DNA of 64,000 bases from positions 1 to 64,000 of the forward strand of contig CAIVDV010000020.1 of assembly GCA_903904755.1 (NCBI GenBank), read 5' to 3'. Shown here in pieces: positions 8,349 through 16,491 of the stretch. This DNA is from an uncultured Acidobacteriaceae bacterium. Its GTDB lineage: Bacteria > Acidobacteriota > Terriglobia > Terriglobales > Acidobacteriaceae. Every line of letters begins with the position of its first letter. Position 1 is the stretch's first letter. A model generated the notes under the pieces. The model was not told the origin of the DNA and searched no databases. It saw only the letters and a list, made by a program, of their open reading frames with translations. The position numbers were made by a program, and so were the translations under genes.

Positions 8349-11300
8349 CGGACGACGAGCAGAAGATGCCTGACCCCCAGGGCGACCCGGCGGCAGAGAG
8401 GGCTGGGCGGGATGCGCGGGATCGCGAGGCTCTGAGCCATGCGTCGGCATCGGAGCGGGCGGCAGAGGTGCTTGAGGGGCTGAAGCCGAAGATTCGCAAG
8501 GGACGGCGTTGGCTGCTGCATTTGGGGGTGTCGGGCGGGTCGCTGCTGATGCTGGCGGTGGCGTGCCTGATTGCGGCGTATGTGTGGGTGAGCACGCCGG
8601 AGTTTGAAAACCTGGTGCGGAAGCGGCTGATTGCCGAGATGGAAGCGAGCACGGGCGGCCGGGTGGAGATGGCGCGTTTCCATTGGAGTGTGCTGCGGCT
8701 GACGTTGGAGGCCGAGGGGGTGACGATCCACGGGCTGGAGCCGAAGGGTGAAGAGCCGTATGCGCATGTGGACAAGATTCACGCCGAGCTGGGGATCTAT
8801 GGGCTGCTGCGGACGGGGGTGAGTTCGCGGGTGGTGCTGCATGTGCTGGAGCTGGATCATCCGACGTTTCACCTGATGGTGAATGCGGACGGAACGACGA
8901 ACCAGCCGAAGCCGAAGCGGGTTTCGAAGCCGGGGAAGCCGGTGCTGGATACGCTGTTTGACCTGCGGGTGGGGAGTTTTGAGGCGCGGCAGGGGCGGGT
9001 GCGCATTGGCAGCGTGGTGAAGGATTTGCCGTATGACTGGCGGGTGCAGGATGCCGCGGTGGGGCTGGCGTGGGTGCCGTCAGTGGGTGTTACTCCGGAG
9101 TCTTCGGCTGGGCTGGAAGATGACGGCGTGTACCGGCTTAAGGTGAGTCTGGATGAAATGACTTACGGGATGGGGATGACGCTGGGCAAGGTGCCACCGT
9201 TGGCCGGGCATCTGGACTTGACGGCGCAACTGACGAAGAGGAGTCTGCGGCTGGAGCAGGTGCGGCTGATGTCGCTGGGCCGGACGCTGACGGTGAGGGG
9301 TGGAATCACAGATTTTGCCCAGGCGACGTGGGATGCAGAGGTGAATGGGGATATAGATGTGCGTGCTCTGCCGGGAGGATCGGGGTTTCCGTTTCTGCGA
9401 AGTGGCGTGGCGCATGTAGATGGGACGGTGGTGGGCAAGGCCGACAAGTTCCAGGGGCGGGGCATTTTGAATGGGGCAAATATCCGGTATTTTGACCCGT
9501 TTGTGGATGCGACGGTGCGGGATTTGACGGCGGTTTTCCAGATGGACGAGCGGAAGCTGCTGGTGTCGGACGTGAAGACGCATCCGGTGGGCGGGGGCGA
9601 GATTGACGGCGAGGTTTATCTGGACAACTGGCTGGATTCGACGCCGCCGCCGGGCAGCGCTCTGGCGCTGAAGGTGAAGCGCGAGCACCTGGTGCTGCCG
9701 GTGCCGACAGGGCGGGTGCGGGCAACGCTGCATGAGATTACGCTGGACAACCTGCTGGACATGACGGCGAACCGGCAGTACAGGCGGCTGGGGTTTGATA
9801 CTGTCGTGAACGGACCTGCGTGGTCGGACTGGACGGGGCTGGCGTTTGACCTGAGCATTGGGGCGAATCTGAGCCTGGCGGCGAGCGGGAAGCCGGAGGC
9901 GGGCGAGGTTCCGGTGGCGGGCGAGGTGGACGGGACGTATCACGCGGACCAGGGCGTGATCCAAATGCGGACAGTGGATGTGCAGATGCCGCACAACACG
10001 TTGTCGGGGTCGGGTGCGCTGGCGGTGTATCCGATTGACCGGGCATCAGACCTGGATGTGGAGCTGCACTCGACGGATTTGACGGAGTTTGACGGGGCGC
10101 TGCGGGCGCTGGAGCTGAAGCGGAATGACCGTGTGGGCGCGGCGGCGCTGATTGCGACGGTGACACCGCAGGGGAGCGACGGCAAGCTGCTGCATGGGCA
10201 GGCGAGCTTCAAGGGGCGGCTGACGAGCTCGTGGATACGGCCTCGGGTGGAAGGCCACATGGAGGGGACGAATGTGGGGCTGGAGATTCCGCCGCTGAAG
10301 GCGACGGATCCGCCGCGATTCCTGGCCTGGGACAAGGTAGTGGGCGACGGGATTTATACGCCGGCACGCATCCAGTTTACGCACGCGACGCTGAACCGGG
10401 GCGGGGCGACGCTGGAGCTGGAAGGCGAGGTGGACAGCCGCGAGCCGAATTACAGCCTGGACGAGGTGGCGGACGAGTTTGACAGCGGGGCGAGCGTGCG
10501 GGTTCACGCGGATATGCGGGGATTTGGGTTGGACGACCTGCTGCCGCTGGCGGGGGTGAATGCGCAGGTTACGGGCAAGCTGAATGCGCGGGTGGATGTG
10601 CAGGGAGTGGTGACGGCGCTGAGCGGGAGCGGGACGGCCGAAGTGGTGAAGGGCGAGGCGTATGGGGTTCCGGTGGAGCAGGTGCGGCTTGCGGGAAATC
10701 TGCGCGACCAGGTTCTGCATCTGACGAGCGTGAGTGCGGAAAAGGGTGCCGGGCGGGTGACCGGTACGGCGAGCTGGGACTTGGACAAGAGCCTCTTTAC
10801 GGTGGAGGCGCGGGGCGCGGGGATTGATATTGCGAGCCTGCAGAAGGTGCAGGCGGATACGACGCCGTTTGCCGGAAAGCTGGGCTTTACGGTGAGCGGG
10901 AGTGGGACGGTGGACGATCCGCGGTTGCAGGCACATGCGGTGCTGAGCGGGATGAAGCTGGGGACCGAGCCGGTGGCGGACCTGGTGGTGAACGCGAGTA
11001 CGAACAAACGGACGGTGGTGTATGACCTGAACTCGCACCAGAGCGCGGGTGAGTTTGCGGCGCATGGGCAGACGACGCTGGACAGTGAACTGGGCACGCA
11101 GGCGAGTGTGCGGTTCTCGCGGTTTGATGTGGGTGCGCTGTTGCAGTTGCTGCAGGTTCGTGGGCTGACGGGCAGCTCAAACCTGGAAGGGACCTTGGAA
11201 TTGAACGGGCCGCTGGCGCATCCTGAGAAGATCAACGGCGAGGCCAGGCTGGGCGATTTGGCGGTGGTGATTGAGGGCGTGCATTTGGCCAGCCAGGGTG

Positions 11301-12688
11301 CGGCGCATGCGGTGATTGCGAATGGTGTGGCCCGGCTGGATCCGCTGAAGATTACCGGCGAGGACACCGACATTGAGCTGGGCGGGAGCCTGGGGCTGAC
11401 GGGCAAGCAGCAAATGGATTTGGCGGCCAAGGGGACGGTGAATCTGCGGCTGATGGAGTCGATTGACCCGGACCTGATTGCGAGTGGATCAACGAGCTTC
11501 CAACTGGAGGCGCACGGGCCGCTGCTGGACCCGGTGCTGACGGGCAAGGCGGAGTTCCACAACGGGGCGATGGCGCTGGGAGATTTTCCGAACGGGTTGA
11601 GCCAGATCAACGGGCCGCTGGAGTTTATCCAGCAGCGGCTGGAGGTTCGGTCGCTGACGGCGATGAGCGGCGGCGGGCAATTGCGGGTGGCCGGGTACCT
11701 GGGATTCCAGCATGGGTTGTATGCGGATTTGTCGGCGACGGGCGAGGGGATACGCCTGCGGTATCCGCAGGGAATCAGCTCGCTGGCGGATGCGCGGCTG
11801 CGGTTGCAGGGGCCGCAGAGGAATCTGCTGCTGTCGGGCGATGTGCAGGTGACGCGGTTTGCGGTGAACTCTGACCTGGACCTGACGCAGTTGACGGCGC
11901 AGAGCAACTCGGTGCAGCCGGTGATTTCGCAGGATGCGCCGTCGAACCATATCCGGCTGGATGTGCACCTGACGACCGCGCCGCAGTTGAACTTCCAGAA
12001 CGCGTTTGCAAAGCTGGCCGGGGATGCGGATCTGCGCTTGCGGGGGACGCTGGCTGCGCCGTCGCTGCTGGGGCGGATTTCCCTGACGGAGGGGAGCGCG
12101 CAAGTGGCGGGAACGCGGTATGAGCTGCAGCGCGGCGATATCAATTTCAACAACCCGGTGCGGATACAGCCGACTGTGGATTTGGATGCGACGGCGCGGG
12201 TGGAAGACTACGACATTACGCTGGGGCTGCATGGAACGACGGACAAGCTGCGGGTGAGCTACCGGAGCGAGCCGCCGCTGCCGGAAGCGGACGTGATTGC
12301 GCTGCTGGCGCTGGGGCGGACGAGCAGCGAGCAGCGGATCAACTCGCAGACGCAGCAGCAGGCGGGGGATAATCCGACGACTGACGCGCTGCTGGGCGGG
12401 GCGCTGAATGCGACGGTGTCGAACCGGGTGCAGCGGCTGTTTGGCACGGGCGCGGTGAAGGTGGATCCGAACTTCATCGGGTCGATTGGCAACTCGTCGG
12501 CGCGGGTGACGGTGGTGGAGCAGATTGGGCAAAATGTAACGTTTACCTTTGCCAGCAATGTGAACTCGACGGCGCAGCAGTTGATTCAGGCGGAGATTGC
12601 GGTGAACCGGCATGTGTCGGTGCTGGTGACGCAGGATGAGTCGGGAATTTTCTCGATGGTGCTGAAGGCGCGGCGGCGTTACCGGTAG
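8345..12688 (+). CDS. tamB: Translocation and assembly module protein TamB
   Basis: A 1447-residue AsmA/TamB-type protein that spans the periplasm. It has a cytoplasmic N-terminus of about 55 residues, one membrane helix (about residues 58-80), then a very long run of repetitive beta-strand segments thought to form a hydrophobic groove for lipid or protein transport (known for the family). The C-terminal TamB/DUF490 domain occupies about the last 350 residues, including GRTSSEQRIN and a final VSVLVTQDESGIFSMVLKAR-like barrel-like end. The GTG start overlaps the previous stop (GTGA). The pairing with an Omp85 gene mirrors tamA-tamB. The long cytoplasmic leader is unusual. Confidence 0.92.
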   Translation: MTDDEQKMPDPQGDPAAERAGRDARDREALSHASASERAAEVLEGLKPKIRKGRRWLLHLGVSGGSLLMLAVACLIAAYVWVSTPEFENLVRKRLIAEMEASTGGRVEMARFHWSVLRLTLEAEGVTIHGLEPKGEEPYAHVDKIHAELGIYGLLRTGVSSRVVLHVLELDHPTFHLMVNADGTTNQPKPKRVSKPGKPVLDTLFDLRVGSFEARQGRVRIGSVVKDLPYDWRVQDAAVGLAWVPSVGVTPESSAGLEDDGVYRLKVSLDEMTYGMGMTLGKVPPLAGHLDLTAQLTKRSLRLEQVRLMSLGRTLTVRGGITDFAQATWDAEVNGDIDVRALPGGSGFPFLRSGVAHVDGTVVGKADKFQGRGILNGANIRYFDPFVDATVRDLTAVFQMDERKLLVSDVKTHPVGGGEIDGEVYLDNWLDSTPPPGSALALKVKREHLVLPVPTGRVRATLHEITLDNLLDMTANRQYRRLGFDTVVNGPAWSDWTGLAFDLSIGANLSLAASGKPEAGEVPVAGEVDGTYHADQGVIQMRTVDVQMPHNTLSGSGALAVYPIDRASDLDVELHSTDLTEFDGALRALELKRNDRVGAAALIATVTPQGSDGKLLHGQASFKGRLTSSWIRPRVEGHMEGTNVGLEIPPLKATDPPRFLAWDKVVGDGIYTPARIQFTHATLNRGGATLELEGEVDSREPNYSLDEVADEFDSGASVRVHADMRGFGLDDLLPLAGVNAQVTGKLNARVDVQGVVTALSGSGTAEVVKGEAYGVPVEQVRLAGNLRDQVLHLTSVSAEKGAGRVTGTASWDLDKSLFTVEARGAGIDIASLQKVQADTTPFAGKLGFTVSGSGTVDDPRLQAHAVLSGMKLGTEPVADLVVNASTNKRTVVYDLNSHQSAGEFAAHGQTTLDSELGTQASVRFSRFDVGALLQLLQVRGLTGSSNLEGTLELNGPLAHPEKINGEARLGDLAVVIEGVHLASQGAAHAVIANGVARLDPLKITGEDTDIELGGSLGLTGKQQMDLAAKGTVNLRLMESIDPDLIASGSTSFQLEAHGPLLDPVLTGKAEFHNGAMALGDFPNGLSQINGPLEFIQQRLEVRSLTAMSGGGQLRVAGYLGFQHGLYADLSATGEGIRLRYPQGISSLADARLRLQGPQRNLLLSGDVQVTRFAVNSDLDLTQLTAQSNSVQPVISQDAPSNHIRLDVHLTTAPQLNFQNAFAKLAGDADLRLRGTLAAPSLLGRISLTEGSAQVAGTRYELQRGDINFNNPVRIQPTVDLDATARVEDYDITLGLHGTTDKLRVSYRSEPPLPEADVIALLALGRTSSEQRINSQTQQQAGDNPTTDALLGGALNATVSNRVQRLFGTGAVKVDPNFIGSIGNSSARVTVVEQIGQNVTFTFASNVNSTAQQLIQAEIAVNRHVSVLVTQDESGIFSMVLKARRRYR

Positions 12689-12774
12689 GCAAGATCAGGT
12701 TTGTGAATCCAGACAAAACTTTTTTCGTTCTCGTGTGTCCAATGGGGCAGAGACCGGGTATTGCGGCAGATTAA

Positions 12775-12789
12775 CGTCGCGATGCGACG
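12775..12789 (+). other. Small hairpin in the leader of the BON gene
   Basis: CGTCGC, GAT and GCGACG form a six-base-pair stem with a three-base loop, 33 bases before the BON gene start. It could be a leader structure or chance; no T-run follows. Confidence 0.3.
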
Positions 12790-12822
12790 GTCCGCGAAAG
12801 ACAGACACGGGAGGAAACGAAA

Positions 12823-13593
12823 ATGACTACCAGGCGAATTTTGAGCGGGATGATACTTGCTGCGCTGGTGATGGCGGCAGGTGCGGGTTTTGCTGCGCCG
12901 AGTGTGGCGATGCAAGACGATGCGAACAGCGTAGCAGCGGCGGCGACGCAGAAGCTGGAGAAGAAGCAGTTCCAGGCGGTGAAGGTAACCCTGGAGAACG
13001 GGATTGCGACGCTGAGCGGAACGGTGGATCTCTACATTGACAAGGCGGACGCGGAGAAGCGCGTGGCCAAGGTGAAGGGCGTGGCCGGTGTGCGGAACAT
13101 GATTGCCGTGGGCGGGCCGGTGGTGGCCGACAGCGAACTCCAGAAGAAGCTGGGAGAGAAGCTGGCGTATGACCGTGTGGGGTATGGGAATACCTTCAAC
13201 GCGATTACGCTGGGCGTGAACAACGGTGCGGTGACGCTGGGCGGGCACGCGCGGACGTATGTGGACCGGGATTCCGCAGTGGCGCTGGTAAGCACGTATC
13301 CGGGCGTGAAGGACGTGACGGATGAGATTGAGGTGGATCCTGTGTCGATTATGGACGATGAGCTGCGGCTGCGTGTGGCCCATGCGGTCTACGGGTACGA
13401 CCAGTTGAGCAAGTACTCGATTGACCCGGCGAAGCCGATTCGCATCAGCGTGCAGAACGGGAACGTGGAGCTGTACGGGACGGTGGACCGCAAGGCGGAC
13501 AAGGATGTTGCGTACATGCGGGCGATGGGGGTTTCCGGGGTCTTCAGCGTGAAGAACTTTCTGCAGGTCGAGGGAGCCGCAGGAGAGAAATAG
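12823..13593 (+). CDS. Periplasmic protein with three BON domains
   Basis: A 256-residue exported protein. The signal peptide covers about residues 1-30 (cleavage near FAAPSVAMQ). Three BON domains follow at about 33-97, 105-172 and 178-250. Each shows the BON pattern of a strand such as GIATLSGTVDLYIDKADAEK, GAVTLGGHARTYVDRDSAV or GNVELYGTVDRKADKDVA. BON domains bind membranes or phospholipids (OsmY-type). A strong GGAGGA site lies before the ATG at 12823. It is separated from tamB by 134 bases and closed by its own terminator. A role in envelope stress protection is likely by family. Confidence 0.88.
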   Translation: MTTRRILSGMILAALVMAAGAGFAAPSVAMQDDANSVAAAATQKLEKKQFQAVKVTLENGIATLSGTVDLYIDKADAEKRVAKVKGVAGVRNMIAVGGPVVADSELQKKLGEKLAYDRVGYGNTFNAITLGVNNGAVTLGGHARTYVDRDSAVALVSTYPGVKDVTDEIEVDPVSIMDDELRLRVAHAVYGYDQLSKYSIDPAKPIRISVQNGNVELYGTVDRKADKDVAYMRAMGVSGVFSVKNFLQVEGAAGEK

Positions 13594-13610
13594 CCCTCTG
13601 TGTGGATGAG

Positions 13611-13640
13611 AAAAGCCCCCGGTCATGCCGGGGGCTTTTT
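13611..13640. terminator. Bidirectional rho-independent terminator
   Basis: A perfect 12-base-pair stem, AAAAGCCCCCGG paired with CCGGGGGCTTTT around the loop TCATG, with T-runs in both directions. It sits between the convergent BON and ABC-2 permease genes and should stop transcription from both sides. Confidence 0.92.
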
Positions 13641-13664
13641 GCGTGTCTGGAATGCGGTACGGGG

Positions 13665-14705
13665 CTATTTCCAGCGGAAGATTTTCATGGCGATGGCGAA
13701 GGGGGCGACGAACCAGAAGACGAGGGTGAGGACGGGGAGGAGGAGTTGGTTGAGACCCATGCCCTGGAGCATGTTGCCGCGCATGGCGTCGATGGCGGCG
13801 GTGAGCGGGAGGGCGTGGACCAGCGGCTGGATGATGGCGGGGAAGCGGGAGGCGGAGAAGAAGATGCCGGAGAGGATCCACATGGGCATCATGGTGAGGT
13901 TCATTAGGCCCGAGGCAGCTTCCATGGTACGGGCGCGGGAGGCAACCAGGAGGGCGAGCGCGGAGAAGGCGAGCGAGGTGAGGACGCAGACCAGAACGAG
14001 CTGCCAGATGGGGCCGCGGAAGGGGATTCCGAAGGTGACGCGGGCAAAACCGAGGAAGAAACCCACCTCAATGACGAGGATGAAGATGCGGGAAAGCAGG
14101 AAGGATGCCAGGTACTGCCAGCGGGGCATGGGAGAGGCAATCATGCGTTTGAGGAGTTTTTTCTGGCGTGCTTCCACGATGGCAAAACCCATGCCCCACA
14201 TGGCGGAGCCCATGAGGTTCATGCCGAGGAGACCGGGAACGACGAAGTCGATGTAGCGTGCGCCGGCCTCGTGGATGTACTGGTTCTGGGCGGAGAGGGC
14301 GGGTTTGCGGCCAGCTGCCTGCTGAACTGCATCGTCGGCGAGGAGGCGGGCGTTGCGGGCATCGGGGTTGGTGTCGTCGTAGCGGTAGGTGACGGAGCCG
14401 TTGGTATCGACGGCGAGGACGAGGATGCGCCCGGTGGCGAGGGCGTGGGTGCCGGCTGCATCGTCGAGGGTGGTGGCGGAGAGGCCGTGGTCCTGGGCGA
14501 GCATGGCGGTGAGCTGCGGGGTGGTGGCGGCAACGGGCAGCACCTCAGGCGGGCGGTTGCGAAAGGCCATGCCGAGGCCGACGACCATGAGGATGGGGAA
14601 GATGAAAATCCAGAAGATGGCCTCGGGCTCGCGGAAGAAGAGCCGGAAGCGCGCGGTGGTGAGCTGGTAGAGCGAGCTGAGTTCGCGGCGGGTTGGGCTA
14701 CTCAT
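13665..14705 (-). CDS. ABC-2 type transporter permease
   Basis: A 346-residue membrane subunit of an ABC exporter. It has one N-terminal helix (about residues 29-50), a periplasmic loop of about 120 residues, and then five helices in the C-terminal half, the ABC-2/YhgE-like layout of drug, lipid or antibiotic exporters. GLLGMNLMGSAMWGMGFAIVEARQKKLLKRM is split around the conserved ABC-2 coupling segment, where RQKKLLKRM is the cytoplasmic loop contacting the ATPase. The start overlaps the ATPase gene by eight bases, so the pair is co-translated. Substrate is unknown. Its stop lies 25 bases from the shared terminator. Confidence 0.9.
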   Translation of the reverse strand: MSSPTRRELSSLYQLTTARFRLFFREPEAIFWIFIFPILMVVGLGMAFRNRPPEVLPVAATTPQLTAMLAQDHGLSATTLDDAAGTHALATGRILVLAVDTNGSVTYRYDDTNPDARNARLLADDAVQQAAGRKPALSAQNQYIHEAGARYIDFVVPGLLGMNLMGSAMWGMGFAIVEARQKKLLKRMIASPMPRWQYLASFLLSRIFILVIEVGFFLGFARVTFGIPFRGPIWQLVLVCVLTSLAFSALALLVASRARTMEAASGLMNLTMMPMWILSGIFFSASRFPAIIQPLVHALPLTAAIDAMRGNMLQGMGLNQLLLPVLTLVFWFVAPFAIAMKIFRWK

Positions 14706-15696
14706 CGCGCAGGTTCCTTCCGGTAAGGGCTACGAAGACGTCTTCGAGGGTTGCGGAGTGGGTGCGGAACTCAGAGAGTTCAAGGCCCTGGCGGGTGAGG
14801 GCGGCGAAGATTTCCGGGACTGCGGTATGGAGTTCTGTAACGGAGAGCTGATGGAGGCCGGCATCGACGCGGTGGGACTGGATGCCGGGAATGGCGAGGA
14901 GAGGGGCGGTATCGACGATGCCGTGGGAGTTGGCTTCGCCAGCGGCACCGGCGACGGCAAACTCGACGATGTGCTCGCCGCCGATGGAAGCGATGAGTTC
15001 GTTGGGGGTGCCGAGGGCGATGACCTGGCCGTGGTCCATGACAGCGACGCGGTCACTAAGGCGCTCGGCCTCGTCCATGTAGTGGGTGGTGAGGATGATG
15101 GTGCGTCCGGCCTGCTTGAGCTGGTCGACGAGGTCCCAGAGGTGGCGGCGTGCCTGGGGGTCGAGGCCGGTGGTTGGCTCGTCGAGGAAGAGGAGTTCGG
15201 GGTCGCCGACGAGGGCGCAGGCCATGGCGAGGCGCTGCTTTTGTCCGCCGGAGAGGCCGCCGACGCGGGAGGTGCGCTTTTCTTCGAGCTGGGCCATGGC
15301 GATGAGCTCGTCGACGGAGAGGCCCTGGTGGTAGAAGCTGCGGAAGAGGCGGATGATTTCCTCGACGGTGAGCTTGTCAGGGAATTGGGTTTCCTGGAGC
15401 TGGACGCCGATGCGCTGGCGGAGCTGGGTGGCGTTGCGGGCCCAGGTGAGGCCCAGGAGGGTGACTTCGCCGGAGTCTGGGGTGGTGAGGCCTTCGCAGA
15501 TTTCGATGGTGGTGGTTTTGCCGGCGCCGTTGGGGCCGAGGAGGCCGAAGCACTCGCCACGGCGGACTTCGAGGTCGAGGCCGTTGACGGCGACAACGTC
15601 AGCAAAGGCCTTGCGGAGGCCACGCAGGACCAGTGCCGATTGGGCCGGAGAGACTGAATTTGGTTCCTGGGGCTGGGAAGCGGTGTTGGAAGCCAT
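14698..15696 (-). CDS. ABC transporter ATP-binding protein
   Basis: A 332-residue ATPase for the adjacent ABC-2 permease. Walker A is GPNGAGKT (residues 54-61), the signature is LSGGQKQR, and Walker B is LLFLDEPTTGLDP. The switch histidine is in TTHYMDEAERL. The C-terminal extension of about 100 residues (after DHGQVIALGTPNEL) is the DrrA/CcmA-type regulatory tail seen in exporters. The likely product is a heterotetrameric exporter of a drug, lipid or polysaccharide. Transcription comes from the gap between this gene and the Hpt gene, 53 bases upstream. Confidence 0.95.
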   Translation of the reverse strand: MASNTASQPQEPNSVSPAQSALVLRGLRKAFADVVAVNGLDLEVRRGECFGLLGPNGAGKTTTIEICEGLTTPDSGEVTLLGLTWARNATQLRQRIGVQLQETQFPDKLTVEEIIRLFRSFYHQGLSVDELIAMAQLEEKRTSRVGGLSGGQKQRLAMACALVGDPELLFLDEPTTGLDPQARRHLWDLVDQLKQAGRTIILTTHYMDEAERLSDRVAVMDHGQVIALGTPNELIASIGGEHIVEFAVAGAAGEANSHGIVDTAPLLAIPGIQSHRVDAGLHQLSVTELHTAVPEIFAALTRQGLELSEFRTHSATLEDVFVALTGRNLRDE

Positions 15697-15749
15697 CGCC
15701 TAAGAGTACTCGGAGAGGTTGCGGAGAGACAATCGCGCGGCGGGAAAAA

Positions 15750-16073
15750 TCAGGAGTTTTCGGCGAGCGAGGCGCGGAGGAATGCGACGTGGGCGGCGAA
15801 GTCCTGCGGGGGAAGGGGGACGGGGAGGGAAACGAGGGCGTCTTCGCAGATGCGGGCGTGTTCGGTGGCTTCCATGCGGCCGAACATGCCGAGGGAGCCG
15901 GCGAGCTTGTGGGCGGCGGAGTGGGCCTGGGCGCGGATTTCGTCCGTGAGCGAGCCGGCGAGGAGAGCCAGGGATGCCGCTTCGAGGATGTCGACGCGGC
16001 TGGTTGTTTCCGGCAGAAAGCGCAGCCACATTTGAGCCAGTGCGGCGGCGATGGCGGGGCTTTGCTGGCTCAT
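15750..16073 (-). CDS. Stand-alone Hpt phosphotransfer protein
   Basis: A 107-residue helical protein with the histidine phosphotransfer motif HSAAHKLAGSLGMFG, in which His55 is the expected phosphoacceptor. It is a shuttle between receiver domains in multi-step phosphorelays. It is the third gene of a unit transcribed leftwards: hybrid kinase, then response regulator, then this gene, with an 8-base gap from the regulator. It therefore most likely accepts phosphate from the kinase's C-terminal receiver and passes it to the single-domain regulator. Confidence 0.88.
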   Translation of the reverse strand: MSQQSPAIAAALAQMWLRFLPETTSRVDILEAASLALLAGSLTDEIRAQAHSAAHKLAGSLGMFGRMEATEHARICEDALVSLPVPLPPQDFAAHVAFLRASLAENS

Positions 16074-16081
16074 GGGGCGTC

Positions 16082-16456
16082 CTACTCCCAGCCGAGGATG
16101 TGGGACATCTGGTCGGCGAGGGTGAGTGGGTCAAAGGGCTTGGTAAGGACGGCTTCCACACCGAGGTCGGCGAAGCGGCGCTGGTCGGCACCCTGCACCT
16201 TGGCGGTGAGCAGGAGGACGGGGATGCGTGCGGTGACGGGGTTCCTGCGGAGTTCGCGGAAGGTGGTGGGGCCGTCCATGCCGGGCATCATGACATCGAG
16301 GAGGATGGCGTCGGGCTGGTGTTCTGCTGCGCGCTGGATGCCCTGGAGTCCGGAGCTGGCCACAATCACATCCCAGCCGGCAACGGTTTCCAGGCTGAGT
16401 GCCGCCACCTGGCGGATATCGTCTTCATCGTCAATGATCAGGATTCTGCGGGACAA
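16082..16456 (-). CDS. Single-domain response regulator
   Basis: A 124-residue CheY-like receiver without an output domain. The acidic pocket is IIDDEDD (residues 7-13), the phosphoacceptor is Asp54 in ILLDVMMPGMDG, the switch threonine is in LLLTAK, and the conserved lysine is in LTKPFDP. With no effector domain it must act by protein contact or as a phosphate carrier. It sits 35 bases after the hybrid kinase and 8 bases before Hpt, so it is a component of that phosphorelay. Confidence 0.93.
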   Translation of the reverse strand: MSRRILIIDDEDDIRQVAALSLETVAGWDVIVASSGLQGIQRAAEHQPDAILLDVMMPGMDGPTTFRELRRNPVTARIPVLLLTAKVQGADQRRFADLGVEAVLTKPFDPLTLADQMSHILGWE

Positions 16457-16491
16457 GGGGGTATCCTTTCCGGGTTACAAGAGGAGGGGAA

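Noticed and set aside
12689-12727. Possible terminator after tamB (imperfect stem before a T-run)
   Set aside because: The stem is short with a bulge; not strong enough to call.
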